Source of the DNA: CAZJUR01 sp964549525
Lineage (GTDB): Bacteria; Patescibacteriota; Saccharimonadia; Saccharimonadales; Saccharimonadaceae
Length of the DNA: 64,000 bases
Reading direction: 5' to 3'
Assembly: GCA_964549525.1 (NCBI GenBank)
Contig: CAZJUR010000003.1
Span: 1 to 64,000 of the forward strand
The position numbers were made by a program, and so were the translations under genes. The notes under the pieces were generated by a model. It worked only from the letters and a program-made list of their open reading frames with translations. It was not told where the DNA came from and did no database searches. Positions 23,793 to 32,264 of the stretch are shown here, one piece after another (the stretch's first letter is position 1; each line of letters starts with the position of its first letter).

Positions 23793-25232
23793 ATGCCTCC
23801 TCGAGACATACCAGCGACTGATTCTACAGCAGATTCATTAACTCCTTATCCATCTCCTCCTCATGCGACAACTCAGCAAAATATAATTACTCCATCTGCA
23901 CCATCGGAAAATCCTTTGCCCACTACTGATTATCAAGCCTCACGAAGCACATCTATAGATGAGCCTGTAGCCTCAATCCCCATCAATCAGACTAACCAGC
24001 CGGTGGCCGATCTTGACATACAATATGATGTCCAAACTCCCCCCCAGCCCGAGACGCCTATTTCCTCCACGCCAACACCTAATTCTTCTCTTACTCCAGC
24101 ATCTCAATCGTCTTCTCCGGATAAACCAGCGCATTCAAAGAAGAAAAAGATCTTGTTTATTGGTGCCATCGCGAGTGTTTTATTGCTTGTACTAGGCGGT
24201 GGATTTGCAGTTTATGCGGCATTTATAAGCAACCCTCAAGTGGTTTTAAATGACGTTGTCAAAAATACTCTGACATCAAATACTTTTATAAACTCTGGCA
24301 AAGTACGGATAAAATCCGAACAAGAAAATATGCAAGGCCTTATGAATCTCACCTTCACTAACAAAGCAGATACCCTCAAAACGATTGGATCATTCGGAGT
24401 CAATGCAGATGTGAAATACAATGATTTCAAGATAAATATCAGTGGCGATGCAATGGTAACAAATAGCAATAATCTCTATGTAAAATTTAACAACGCCGCA
24501 AAAACATATGACACCGTGTTTGCAGCCTTTGGCGAATCATATACGGATTCACCAGAATTTTCTCAAGCAGCGGAAAAAATGAAGGCAATTATCAAAAAAA
24601 TTGACGGACGCTGGATTAAGTTAGAGGATAGTGGGAATCAAATAAAACAAACGAGAAAAGCATTTCAAAAAGCAGCTCAGTGCACTCGTAATGCAGTAGA
24701 TAAATTATATGAAGATCGTAAACAGTACGACGAAATTCAGAAAGCGTTTCTCAAGCACCAATTTATAGAATTAAAATCAACAGGAAATAGTGAAACTATC
24801 AACAATATCGATAGCGTTGAATATAAGCCAGTTTATAGCGCAGCGAAATCAAACAAATTTGGTAAAGCTATAGAAAAATCATCGTTTACAAAAAACATTG
24901 ATAAATGTTTTAATCCGTCATATGATCAAACTCAAGAAGAAGGTGAGAAATATAACGCATCAACAGAAGAAATAAGAGAATCACAAAAACAATTTGATAA
25001 CGCCAATATCAGAGTGTGGATCGGACGGTGGGATCATAGGATACATAAAATTACATCTAGTAGCTACGATAATAATACTAAAACTTCAAATGATTTTGAT
25101 ATGAATATTACTCAGAATAAAGTCGTAAATATCGCTGATCCGCAAGACGCATTAAACTATAAAGAACTCGAAAGCGACTTCCAAGCCCTTTTTCAAGATC
25201 CTGGCATAAATCCTGCGATTTCGACTACTTAA
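23793..25232 (+). CDS. membrane-anchored surface protein, Pro/Ser/Thr-rich N-terminus
   Basis: 479 residues. The first ~115 residues are low-complexity, rich in Pro, Ser, Thr and Gln; a Lys-rich stretch (HSKKKKILF) leads into one membrane helix (about residues 120-143); the remaining ~335 residues, predicted outside the cell, include a repeating Lys/Asp/Asn-rich region and several Cys. No family recognised. AAAGGAAA provides a ribosome binding site. The same order (disordered Pro-rich cytoplasmic part, one helix, external domain) recurs at 49810-50685. Confidence 0.75.
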   Translation: MPPRDIPATDSTADSLTPYPSPPHATTQQNIITPSAPSENPLPTTDYQASRSTSIDEPVASIPINQTNQPVADLDIQYDVQTPPQPETPISSTPTPNSSLTPASQSSSPDKPAHSKKKKILFIGAIASVLLLVLGGGFAVYAAFISNPQVVLNDVVKNTLTSNTFINSGKVRIKSEQENMQGLMNLTFTNKADTLKTIGSFGVNADVKYNDFKINISGDAMVTNSNNLYVKFNNAAKTYDTVFAAFGESYTDSPEFSQAAEKMKAIIKKIDGRWIKLEDSGNQIKQTRKAFQKAAQCTRNAVDKLYEDRKQYDEIQKAFLKHQFIELKSTGNSETINNIDSVEYKPVYSAAKSNKFGKAIEKSSFTKNIDKCFNPSYDQTQEEGEKYNASTEEIRESQKQFDNANIRVWIGRWDHRIHKITSSSYDNNTKTSNDFDMNITQNKVVNIADPQDALNYKELESDFQALFQDPGINPAISTT

Positions 25233-25315
25233 GATACAGCTTCTCATTCTAAAATAAACTATACCAATACGTCTAACTACACAAAGTGATGCGAGATTAC
25301 AAGTGCCATCTTCTC

Positions 25316-25324
25316 TGTTATAAT
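25316..25324 (+). promoter_or_regulatory. extended -10 for leuS, leaderless
   Basis: TGT TATAAT (hexamer 25319-25324), eight bases before the ATG at 25333. The 84 bases between the previous stop and this element show no gene. Confidence 0.65.
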
Positions 25325-25332
25325 AAAAAGTA

Positions 25333-27735
25333 ATGCAAAAGTATTCACCAAAAGATATCGAAGTCAAATGGCAAAAGATTTGGGCAGATGATGCGCGATA
25401 TGCTGCCCCAGACACATCTGATAAGCCAAAATACTATATTAGCGGCATGTTCCCATACCCCAGTGGAAGCGGTATGCACACTGGTCACTTTTTTGAGCAT
25501 TCGATCGTTGATACTATCGCGCGTTTTAAACGAGCAACCGGGCACAATGTCATGTACCCTATGGGTTGGGATTCGTTTGGCTTACCAGCGGAAAATTACG
25601 CCATTAAAACTGGCACGGCACCAGCAGTTTCCACCAAACAAAATATCGCAAATTTCACCAATCAATTAGAACGAGTTGGCGCCAGTATTGATTGGACGCG
25701 CGAAATCAATACATCCGATCCCGAATATTACAAATGGACGCAGTGGATTTTTACCCAGTTTTTCGAGCACGGACTAGCGTACCAAAAGGAAGCCAACCAG
25801 TGGTGGTGCCCTGTTGATAAGACGGTGCTCGCCAATGAACAAGTCGAAGGCGGCAAATGTTGGCGCTGCGAATCTGAAGTTGAAAAAAAGGCGATGAAGC
25901 AATGGTTTTTTAAAATCACAGAGTATGCTGATGCACTGCTGGAAGAAATCCCCGCGCTCGACTGGCCAGAAAAAATCAAAACTGCGCAAACCAACTGGAT
26001 TGGGAAATCTTGCGGCGCTGAAGTCGACTTTGAGGTTATTGATACCAAGAAGCTTATTACCGTCTTTACGACGCGACCGGATACCTTGTTTGGGGCGACG
26101 TTTCTCGTACTAGCGCCAGAGCATCCGATGATTGGCGAGTTGACGACTGAGGAGAAAAAACAAGAGGTTGAATCCTATATCAAAAATGCCCTGAAAAAAT
26201 CCGACATTGAACGCCAAGAAAATAAAGAGAAAACGGGTGTCTTTACCGGTACCTATGCCACAAATCCAGTCAATGGCGAGAAAATCCCTGTGTGGGTGGC
26301 AGATTACGTGCTATGGGGCTATGGCACTGGTGCGATTATGGCAGTACCTGCACACGACGAGCGCGACGGCGAATTTGCACAGAAATTTGACCTCATAATT
26401 AAGCCAGTTATTGAAAGTGACGAAGAATTTTATGATGGTGATGGCGAGATGATCAATTCAGGGCAATTTGATGGCATATCTAGCGAACAGGCGCGTGAAG
26501 AAATCGTCGCTTGGTTAGAGCAGCAAGGCTTCGGGCGGTCGAAAACGCAGTATAAAATGCGCGATTGGTTGATTTCACGCCAGCGCTATTGGGGCGCACC
26601 CATTCCGATCATCCATTGTAAAAAAGATGGCGCTGTGCCAGTTCCTGAGAGTGATTTACCAGTGGTTCTACCGGAAGTGGATAATTATGAGCCACAAGGG
26701 GAAAGTGTTTTAAGGAGCCAAAAAGACTGGGTAAAAACGACTTGTCCTAAATGTGGTGGCGAGGGCGAGCGAGAAACAGATACAATGGATGGCTACGCAT
26801 GTAGTTCATGGTACTTGCTGCGCTATACCGATCCTAAAAATACGCAGCGAGCGTGGGCAACCGAAAAAGCTCAGTATTGGACACCACTTGATTTTTATTG
26901 TGGCGGCGATCACGCGGTGGCGCATTTGCTCTACGTACGGTTTTGGAATCACGTGTTTTACGAAATGGGTCTCGTACCCAGCAAAGAACCCGTCAAAAAA
27001 CTGGTCTATCATGGCTATATCAACGCTGAAGACGGCACTAAGATGAGTAAAAGTAAGGGGAATGTTGTTGATCCGCTGGAAGTGATCGATGCAGGTTATG
27101 GCGCCGATACGCTACGCACCTTCGAACTATTTCTTGGCCCGATCAACGAAGATAGTGAATGGGATCCAAAGGGTATTGCTGGTGTCTATCGCTTTTTAAA
27201 CCGCACCTGGCATCTGACGCAAGAATATCTTGCCGCCGAAAAAATTGATCACGAAAATGCCGATCTTACTGCCTATGAGCACAGAACAATCAAAAAAGTG
27301 ACCGAAGATATTAATCGTTTAAATTTTAATACAGCTATCGCTGCACTCATGGAGTATGTAAATGAACTGTATAAATTAAAATTACAAGGTTTTTCTTACG
27401 CTTGGCAGCAGCCCATTGAGCACTTGATACAACTTGTCGCTCCATTTGCGCCCCACATGGCAGCTGAACTATGGCAACAGCTTGGACATGATGAAATGCT
27501 CGATTTTGCCATATGGCCAGAATGGGACGAGACGTTATTAGTAGTTGATACCATAGAACTCCCAGTTCAGATAAATGGCAAGATGCGTGGTACTGTAGCA
27601 GTATCACCAGAGGCGAGCGAAGAAGAAGTTGTAGCCCTTGTTAAACAGCAAGGAAAAATAGCTCCTTATCTCAGTGACAAGGAGCTACGGAAAGTGATTT
27701 ACGTCAAGAAACGAATTATCAATATTGTTCTGTAA
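25333..27735 (+). CDS. leuS: leucyl-tRNA synthetase
   Basis: Class I synthetase, 800 residues. HIGH-type motif HTGH in GSGMHTGHFFEH (about residues 46-50), the zinc module WCPVDKT...CWRC (about residues 155-180) with its Cys retained, the CP1 editing domain with TTRPDTLFGAT and the catalytic loop KMSKSKGNVVDP (about residue 570), then the anticodon-binding domain and a C-terminal tail. It is mid-length for bacterial LeuRS. The gene is transcribed alone from a leaderless promoter, and the zinc site contrasts with the zinc losses seen in RpoC, LigA and L32. Confidence 0.97.
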   Translation: MQKYSPKDIEVKWQKIWADDARYAAPDTSDKPKYYISGMFPYPSGSGMHTGHFFEHSIVDTIARFKRATGHNVMYPMGWDSFGLPAENYAIKTGTAPAVSTKQNIANFTNQLERVGASIDWTREINTSDPEYYKWTQWIFTQFFEHGLAYQKEANQWWCPVDKTVLANEQVEGGKCWRCESEVEKKAMKQWFFKITEYADALLEEIPALDWPEKIKTAQTNWIGKSCGAEVDFEVIDTKKLITVFTTRPDTLFGATFLVLAPEHPMIGELTTEEKKQEVESYIKNALKKSDIERQENKEKTGVFTGTYATNPVNGEKIPVWVADYVLWGYGTGAIMAVPAHDERDGEFAQKFDLIIKPVIESDEEFYDGDGEMINSGQFDGISSEQAREEIVAWLEQQGFGRSKTQYKMRDWLISRQRYWGAPIPIIHCKKDGAVPVPESDLPVVLPEVDNYEPQGESVLRSQKDWVKTTCPKCGGEGERETDTMDGYACSSWYLLRYTDPKNTQRAWATEKAQYWTPLDFYCGGDHAVAHLLYVRFWNHVFYEMGLVPSKEPVKKLVYHGYINAEDGTKMSKSKGNVVDPLEVIDAGYGADTLRTFELFLGPINEDSEWDPKGIAGVYRFLNRTWHLTQEYLAAEKIDHENADLTAYEHRTIKKVTEDINRLNFNTAIAALMEYVNELYKLKLQGFSYAWQQPIEHLIQLVAPFAPHMAAELWQQLGHDEMLDFAIWPEWDETLLVVDTIELPVQINGKMRGTVAVSPEASEEEVVALVKQQGKIAPYLSDKELRKVIYVKKRIINIVL

Positions 27736-27745
27736 CTTATGTATC

Positions 27746-28030
27746 CTACTTAGCTTGGCGTGCCAAAGAACTATCTGGGTTATTCTGAATAAATTCTTGG
27801 GCATTGTGCGTAGATTGTTGTTGAGGCTGCTCAATCATTCTATCTACTGCCTTAAATCCCGCAGGTATAGCTATGGTAGCTAAAACGAGTGCAGCTACAC
27901 GCTTTGCTGTTCGCATATGTTCAGTTGATAATGCTTCATCACGCTTTTGATTTGCTGTCTCTTGGGAAGTGCGAGCAAGTTCAGAAATTTCGTTATTTGA
28001 TAATGCGTGTGGGTGAATATTATGATTCAT
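27746..28030 (-). CDS. hypothetical protein with one membrane helix
   Basis: 94 residues starting MNHNIHPHALSNNEISEL. A helical, charged N-terminal half is followed by one hydrophobic segment (about residues 45-60) and a Gln/Asn-rich tail. The start was chosen because the -10 box (TATAGT with upstream TGC) lies seven bases before it; a 12-residue longer form would start upstream. Convergent with leuS. No family recognised. Confidence 0.55.
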   Translation of the reverse strand: MNHNIHPHALSNNEISELARTSQETANQKRDEALSTEHMRTAKRVAALVLATIAIPAGFKAVDRMIEQPQQQSTHNAQEFIQNNPDSSLARQAK

Positions 28031-28037
28031 ATTAAAC

Positions 28038-28046
28038 ACTATAGCA
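28038..28046 (-). promoter_or_regulatory. extended -10, leaderless
   Basis: Minus strand TGC TATAGT (hexamer 28038-28043), seven bases before the ATG at 28030. Confidence 0.5.
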
Positions 28047-28074
28047 TAAGCATATAAAAATGTCAATACCTTTC

Positions 28075-28103
28075 TTGAAAAATGGAAAGATTTTAGGTAT
28101 ACT
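28075..28103 (+). promoter_or_regulatory. rpmF-nusB operon promoter
   Basis: TTGAAA (28075-28080), a 17-base spacer and TATACT (28098-28103). The leader before rpmF is about 34 bases and carries GAAAGGAG. Confidence 0.8.
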
Positions 28104-28143
28104 TATCTGTAAGTGAAATAATAGTGGAAAGGAGTGGTTTTAT

Positions 28144-28290
28144 ATGGGAAAACCAAAGAAGCAAACGAGTCCACGCAAAACTGGTTTACGACGCAGCCAT
28201 CTTGTGGTGAAACTAGCGCGTAAAGTAAATGCGAAATCGCCCGTCAAGGCCTACACAACCAGACGTGAGAGTGGTAAGAAAGCTGCATAG
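28144..28290 (+). CDS. rpmF: 50S ribosomal protein L32, zinc-less form
   Basis: A 48-residue protein. The N-terminus, M-G-K-P-K-K-Q-T-S-P-R-K with later LRRSH, follows the L32 pattern PK-x-x-TS-x-x-R-x-x-x-RR-x-H. The C-terminal half, which in most L32 proteins holds four zinc-binding cysteines, has none and is shortened to a Lys/Arg-rich tail. A GAAAGGAG ribosome binding site lies before the ATG. It opens a probable operon with nusB, a Nudix gene and rnc; rpmF and rnc are close neighbours in many bacteria, which supports the call. Confidence 0.85.
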   Translation: MGKPKKQTSPRKTGLRRSHLVVKLARKVNAKSPVKAYTTRRESGKKAA

Positions 28291-28349
28291 CGCAGCAATA
28301 GTAATCGAACCTTAAGATCAATAAATAAAAGTAAAAAGGAATATGTCAC

Positions 28350-28790
28350 GTGGCATCAAACCGTCACTTAGGAAGAATTATAGCCCTTCAGACCTTGTAT
28401 GAAGCAGAATTTCATGGCGCCAGCTATACCGAACAGGAAATATCCGATACCTACAAGCGAAATCTATCTCGATACGAAAAGGCTGTTAAAGACACCGAAT
28501 TTGTGCAGCAGCTCATTATGGGCGTTTTCAAAGAAAAGCATGAACTCGATGCAATTTTGAGCCCTATAGCTCCGGATTGGCCGCTCGAACAAATTTCTAA
28601 AGTTGATCTGACCATTTTGCGCATAGCTATCTATGAACTGCTTCATTATCAAGCAGATGTTCCGCCAAAAGTTGTTATCAATGAGGCGGTCGAGCTGGCA
28701 AAATCATTTGGCTCAGACAATTCGTCACGGTTCGTTAACGGTGTACTCGGAACAGCCCTTAAAACAATCTCAAAGGATAAAAAGAAGTAA
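28350..28790 (+). CDS. nusB: transcription antitermination protein NusB
   Basis: All-helical factor that binds boxA RNA with S10 during rRNA antitermination. 146 residues, usual length. Characteristic segments: N-terminal ASNRHLGRIIALQTLYEAEF, WPLEQISKVDLTILRIAIYEL and VVINEAVELAKSFGSDNSSRFVNGVLG near the end. The start is a GTG, nine bases after AAAAAGGA; an ATG seven bases upstream is out of frame. The TAA stop overlaps the next ATG (TAATG). Confidence 0.94.
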   Translation: MASNRHLGRIIALQTLYEAEFHGASYTEQEISDTYKRNLSRYEKAVKDTEFVQQLIMGVFKEKHELDAILSPIAPDWPLEQISKVDLTILRIAIYELLHYQADVPPKVVINEAVELAKSFGSDNSSRFVNGVLGTALKTISKDKKK

Positions 28791-29284
28791 TGCAAACCCC
28801 AAAATTTAACAATATTAAGAAATATTTCTCTCGAGGCAAGCCATCGATTCAAGAAATCGTACGTGAGCCAACCTCTGGAGGTATTGTCTATCGTGTCACT
28901 AAATCGGGAGAGATTGAAATTCTCCTTATTCAAGATGCAAAAGATCGCTGGACAATCCCTAAGGGCCACATCGAAGAAGGCGAAACTGCTCAACAAACCG
29001 CTAAACGTGAAATTGCCGAAGAGGCAGGCCTCAAGGACACCGAAATACTGGGTTGGCTCGGGAAAATTCATTTTCGTTATCGACGCGTCAATACATTGGT
29101 GCTCATGACGACACAAATATACCTTGTTCATGCAAAAGGTGATACCAATGCTATCAAAAAGGAAGAGTGGATGAACGGGATTGGCTGGTTTGGCTTTCAT
29201 GATGCCCTCGAAAAGATAGAGTACGAAGATATTGGTAAATTGATGCTGCTCGCACGCAAGCGCATACGTCAAGCAAAGGGGTGA
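28790..29284 (+). CDS. Nudix hydrolase
   Basis: 164 residues with a complete Nudix box, GHIEEGETAQQTAKREIAEEAGL (pattern G-x5-E-x7-RE-U-x-EE-x-GU) at about residues 60-82. It should hydrolyse a nucleoside diphosphate linked to another group; the substrate cannot be told from sequence. A WTIPKGHIEEGE start resembles diadenosine polyphosphate or RNA 5'-end hydrolases. Its ATG overlaps the nusB stop and its TGA is four bases before rnc, so all are coupled. Confidence 0.9.
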   Translation: MQTPKFNNIKKYFSRGKPSIQEIVREPTSGGIVYRVTKSGEIEILLIQDAKDRWTIPKGHIEEGETAQQTAKREIAEEAGLKDTEILGWLGKIHFRYRRVNTLVLMTTQIYLVHAKGDTNAIKKEEWMNGIGWFGFHDALEKIEYEDIGKLMLLARKRIRQAKG

Positions 29285-29288
29285 ATCG

Positions 29289-29993
29289 ATGTCTGGTATG
29301 AACAAAACACCCTATCAAAACTTTAGTACCGATAAGCTCGGCTTCGCATTTGAAAATATTGACCTGTTGATCACAGCATTAACTCACCGAAGCTATGTCA
29401 ATGAGCACCGTAAAAGTAGTAGTGAACATAACGAACGACTAGAGTTTCTCGGCGACGCTGTTCTTGAGCTCGTAGTCACGGACTATCTTTTTACGAACTA
29501 TAAAGAATCAGAAGGAACGCTTACTTCATGGCGAGCAGCTTTAGTGCGTACAGAGAGTATCGGGGATGCAGGAAGCAAACTAGGCTATGAGCCGTTACTA
29601 CGATTAAGTCGTGGCGAAAAACAAGGATCAGATCGTGCGCGACGACAAATTATGGCCAATGCATTCGAAGCCGTCATCGGGGCTATATATTTAGATAAAG
29701 GGTATGATGAAGCGAAAAAATTTATTTCAACGCATATCTTGAGTAAATTAGGTGATATTATCCACACTGGCTCATGGCGAGATGCGAAATCACAGCTGCA
29801 AGAGTATGCTCAACGTATCGATGGACATACCCCTGTCTATAAAGTGATTGATGAAGATGGACCTGATCACGATAAATTTTTTACGCTCGGAGTTTACGTT
29901 GGTGGGGTATTAAAGGGCAAGGGACGAGGGAGCTCCAAGCAAATCGCACAGCAAGAAGCTGCTAAAAAAGCAATTGAAAAGTATGAGCGCTAA
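29289..29993 (+). CDS. rnc: ribonuclease III
   Basis: Double-strand RNA endonuclease for rRNA and mRNA processing; 234 residues. The nuclease signature NERLEFLGDAVLEL (about residues 43-56) is present and a C-terminal double-strand RNA binding domain begins near residue 160 (DAKSQLQEYAQ) and ends GSSKQIAQQEAAKKAIE. In the second catalytic region the sequence is MANAFEAVIGAIYLD: the position of E. coli Asp114 is Asn, a change also seen in some other bacterial groups, while the following Glu is kept. It is the last gene of the rpmF-nusB-Nudix-rnc cluster. Confidence 0.95.
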   Translation: MSGMNKTPYQNFSTDKLGFAFENIDLLITALTHRSYVNEHRKSSSEHNERLEFLGDAVLELVVTDYLFTNYKESEGTLTSWRAALVRTESIGDAGSKLGYEPLLRLSRGEKQGSDRARRQIMANAFEAVIGAIYLDKGYDEAKKFISTHILSKLGDIIHTGSWRDAKSQLQEYAQRIDGHTPVYKVIDEDGPDHDKFFTLGVYVGGVLKGKGRGSSKQIAQQEAAKKAIEKYER

Positions 29994-30007
29994 GCAAACT
30001 GGAATTT

Positions 30008-30340
30008 TTACCCTCTTGCACCAGAAAAGATAGCTAAACCGCCTAAAAGAAGAAAGAATATAATAAAAGTAATTATTGCCAGAGTGGCGAGTACCGTTAA
30101 TACGCCATTAATCCACATACCCACAAGCGATATCGTACTTTTTTGACCCACTTCTTTTGCCTTCCTATACCCTAGATAAGAAATAATAAATCCAATTAGA
30201 TACAGTTGGAGCGCGAGTCCTATAATTAAACCGACGACTCCCAGCATAAGACCAGGATCATCTGACGTTGTTGTCGGAGGTTGAGGTGTGGGATGAGGCG
30301 CAGGGGATTCAGGTGTGGAAGAAGGGGTTTTGTTAGTCAT
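30008..30340 (-). CDS. small membrane protein, DUF4190-like
   Basis: 110 residues. A Pro/Thr-rich disordered N-terminus (about 30 residues) precedes two membrane helices (about residues 32-58 and 72-105), in an arrangement like DUF4190 proteins, but I would not name the family firmly. TAGGAGCAA gives a ribosome binding site nine bases before the ATG. Convergent with rnc and divergent from rpsP. Confidence 0.65.
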   Translation of the reverse strand: MTNKTPSSTPESPAPHPTPQPPTTTSDDPGLMLGVVGLIIGLALQLYLIGFIISYLGYRKAKEVGQKSTISLVGMWINGVLTVLATLAIITFIIFFLLLGGLAIFSGARG

Positions 30341-30368
30341 TATGTTGCTCCTATATTATGACATCATA

Positions 30369-30377
30369 AGTATAGCA
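30369..30377 (-). promoter_or_regulatory. extended -10 of the small membrane gene
   Basis: Minus strand TGC TATACT (hexamer 30369-30374). It abuts the -35 box of the divergent rpsP promoter (30381), so the two promoters are back to back and may compete for polymerase. Confidence 0.55.
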
Positions 30378-30380
30378 TAA

Positions 30381-30409
30381 TTGACATTTTCTACCTCTTA
30401 CGATACACT
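30381..30409 (+). promoter_or_regulatory. rpsP promoter
   Basis: TTGACA (30381-30386), a 17-base spacer and TACACT (30404-30409), a strong match. The leader to the ATG at 30457 is about 40 bases. Confidence 0.8.
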
Positions 30410-30456
30410 AGTATTCATTGTAAATATCAACGTCTAACAAGAAAGAGTTTTTATAC

Positions 30457-30933
30457 ATGTTAGCTATACGCTTACAGCGGCTCGGTCGCAAAAAATATCC
30501 TGTGTATCGAGTTGCGGTTCAGGAAGCCCAGCGCCACCCATCTAGCGGACGAGTGGTTGCATATGTTGGGAGCTATAATCCACATACCAAACAAACGTCA
30601 CTCAATAAAGAAAAAGTAGAGACCTATTTAAAAAACGGCGCTCAACCCAGCCCACGAGTAGTTAAGCTGCTTGAAGCTGAAAAAATTAGCTTGCCATCTT
30701 GGGTGAAAAAACGAACGACTTCTCAAGCGAAGCACATTCGTCATCCTGAAAAACTTCGTAAAAATGCTCCAGAGAGCGCAGAAGAAACGCCAACTGATGA
30801 AGGAGCCCAAGAAACTACTTCAGCTGATGATACGGCAAAAAACGTTGATCAAAATGAAGAAAAATCTTCTCCAGAACCATCGACAAGCGAATCATCTGAG
30901 CAAACAGACGACGAAAACACCGCTAACAAATAA
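30457..30933 (+). CDS. rpsP: 30S ribosomal protein S16 with acidic C-terminal tail
   Basis: The first ~85 residues are a standard S16: MLAIRLQRLGRKKYPVYRVAV, the GSYNPHTKQ turn and NGAQPSPRVVKLLE. The protein then continues for about 70 residues of Glu/Asp/Ser/Thr/Gln-rich, clearly disordered sequence, so it is nearly twice the usual length. The tail shows no motif. It is followed by khpA and trmD, in keeping with the conserved rpsP-khpA-(rimM)-trmD order; rimM is not between them. Confidence 0.95.
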   Translation: MLAIRLQRLGRKKYPVYRVAVQEAQRHPSSGRVVAYVGSYNPHTKQTSLNKEKVETYLKNGAQPSPRVVKLLEAEKISLPSWVKKRTTSQAKHIRHPEKLRKNAPESAEETPTDEGAQETTSADDTAKNVDQNEEKSSPEPSTSESSEQTDDENTANK

Positions 30934-30980
30934 TCTTTTTATACTCTAAATCTACAGACGATCCATGCTCGAATTATACT

Positions 30981-31009
30981 TTGCATATTCATGATGCTTA
31001 CGGTACAAT
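30981..31009 (+). promoter_or_regulatory. khpA promoter
   Basis: TTGCAT (30981-30986), a 17-base spacer and TACAAT (31004-31009). The leader to the ATG at 31047 carries AAAGGAGA. Confidence 0.75.
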
Positions 31010-31046
31010 AAATGCACAACATACGTGAAGTGTAAAGGAGACTGAA

Positions 31047-31439
31047 ATGGCTAGTATCGACCAACAATTTATTGAGTATATTGTCAAAGAATTAGTAGGA
31101 CATCCGGATGATGTTGTAGTAGAGCGACGAATTGACGAAAAAGGTGTATTGCTTGAATTAACTGTCAACCCTGAAGATTTGGGTCGGGTAATTGGCAAGC
31201 GCGGTGCAACGGCTCAAAGTTTACGCACTCTGCTACGTGCACTTGGTACAAAAAATGATGCGCGATATAATCTCAAAATTGTTAATAATGACGAGCCTGC
31301 AACTAGCTCACCATCAACTTTGAGTGACGATGATCATGCAACTGTGGATGAATCAACAGATAAGAGTGTGGAAAACGAATCTAATTTAGCGAAAAATACC
31401 CGAAAAGAACTTGCAGAACTAGACGATCTTGATATATAA
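31047..31439 (+). CDS. khpA: KH-domain RNA-binding protein KhpA
   Basis: 130 residues. The first ~78 residues form one KH domain with the conserved loop GRVIGKRGATAQSLR (about residues 47-61). The rest is acidic and disordered, an extension beyond the usual 75-80-residue KhpA. In Firmicutes KhpA partners KhpB and acts on small-RNA and envelope regulation. The position between rpsP and trmD is the conserved one. AAAGGAGAC sets the start. Confidence 0.9.
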   Translation: MASIDQQFIEYIVKELVGHPDDVVVERRIDEKGVLLELTVNPEDLGRVIGKRGATAQSLRTLLRALGTKNDARYNLKIVNNDEPATSSPSTLSDDDHATVDESTDKSVENESNLAKNTRKELAELDDLDI

Positions 31440-31556
31440 TCATGAGCAGTTCAGGTGATCCACCACGAACCAATGTCCTAACATAGGACCACCGATAAAA
31501 CCAAAACAAAAGCTTTACGCGAGCAAACGATAGAGTTTGAGAGCTTTATGTGAGAA
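31440..31556 (+). other. non-coding stretch between khpA and its terminator
   Basis: No gene seen. It contains a perfect GTCCTA/TAGGAC hairpin (about 31476-31490) and AGCTTT/AAAGCT segments, ending in the terminator at 31557-31589. It is probably just the khpA 3' UTR. Confidence 0.4.
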
Positions 31557-31589
31557 AATAACTCCTGTTTAGATAGGAGTTATTTTTTT
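31557..31589 (+). terminator. Rho-independent terminator after khpA
   Basis: AATAACTCCT (31557-31566) pairs perfectly with AGGAGTTATT (31575-31584) across an eight-base loop, then a T-run. Confidence 0.93.
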
Positions 31590-31591
31590 GG

Positions 31592-31597
31592 TATACT
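31592..31597 (+). promoter_or_regulatory. -10 box of trmD, leaderless
   Basis: TATACT two bases after the T-run of the khpA terminator and seven bases before the trmD ATG. Thus transcription restarts directly after termination, and the mRNA begins at or one base before the start codon. Confidence 0.65.
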
Positions 31598-31604
31598 GAG
31601 ACGG

Positions 31605-32264
31605 ATGAGAAAAATACAGATTATTTCGCTTTTCCCTGAAATGTTTGAAGGTGTATTAAATACGTCGATGATGTGGAAAGCCCAAAAAGAAAAGCTTATT
31701 GATTTTAAGATAATTCAACTTCGTGATTTTGGGATTGGTCCGCGTAAGCAAGTAGATGATACACCATATGGCGGCGGCGATGGTATGCTCTTAAAACCTG
31801 AGCCACTATTTGCGGCAGTGGAGAGTGCAAAAAAACACGATCCCACAGCAAGAGTAGTATTGATGACCCCAAAAGGTCCTGTATGGAAACAAGCTGATGC
31901 ACGAGCTTGGTCACAGGACTTACGAGGCCTCATTTTTATTTGCGCTCGCTATGAAGGCTATGATGAGAGAATTACAACAATAGTCGATGAGCAGGTGAGT
32001 ATAGGGGAGTATGTTTTAACGGGTGGCGAGCTACCGGCTATGACCGTCATTGATAGTATAGTTCGTTTGATTCCTGGCGTGCTTGGCGGTGAAACAAGTA
32101 CTGAAATCGAAAGTTTTTCAGATGACGATACACTCGAATTCCCCCAATATACTCGACCCGAAACGTTTAACGACCTTCAAGTTCCTTCGGTTTTATTGAG
32201 TGGTAATCACGCTGAAATAGCCAAGTGGCGAACAAAAAAATCAGTATATCCTAATAAATCATAA
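31605..32264 (+). CDS. trmD: tRNA (guanine-N1)-methyltransferase
   Basis: Makes m1G37 in tRNAs to prevent +1 frameshifts, using SAM. 219 residues; typical is 220-250. N-terminal FPEMFEGVL, DDTPYGGGDGMLLKPEP and the trefoil-knot SAM site (ARYEGYDER then GEYVLTGGELP) are all present. A short C-terminal domain follows. The leaderless ATG is fixed by the -10 box. The partner gene rplS, usual next to trmD, is not seen here. Confidence 0.96.
   Translation: MRKIQIISLFPEMFEGVLNTSMMWKAQKEKLIDFKIIQLRDFGIGPRKQVDDTPYGGGDGMLLKPEPLFAAVESAKKHDPTARVVLMTPKGPVWKQADARAWSQDLRGLIFICARYEGYDERITTIVDEQVSIGEYVLTGGELPAMTVIDSIVRLIPGVLGGETSTEIESFSDDDTLEFPQYTRPETFNDLQVPSVLLSGNHAEIAKWRTKKSVYPNKS

Noticed and set aside
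27601..27735. Missing C-terminal part of LeuRS
   Set aside because: The protein ends with a plausible C-terminal domain (PVQINGKMRGTVAVS onward), so 800 residues is a complete, slightly short form.
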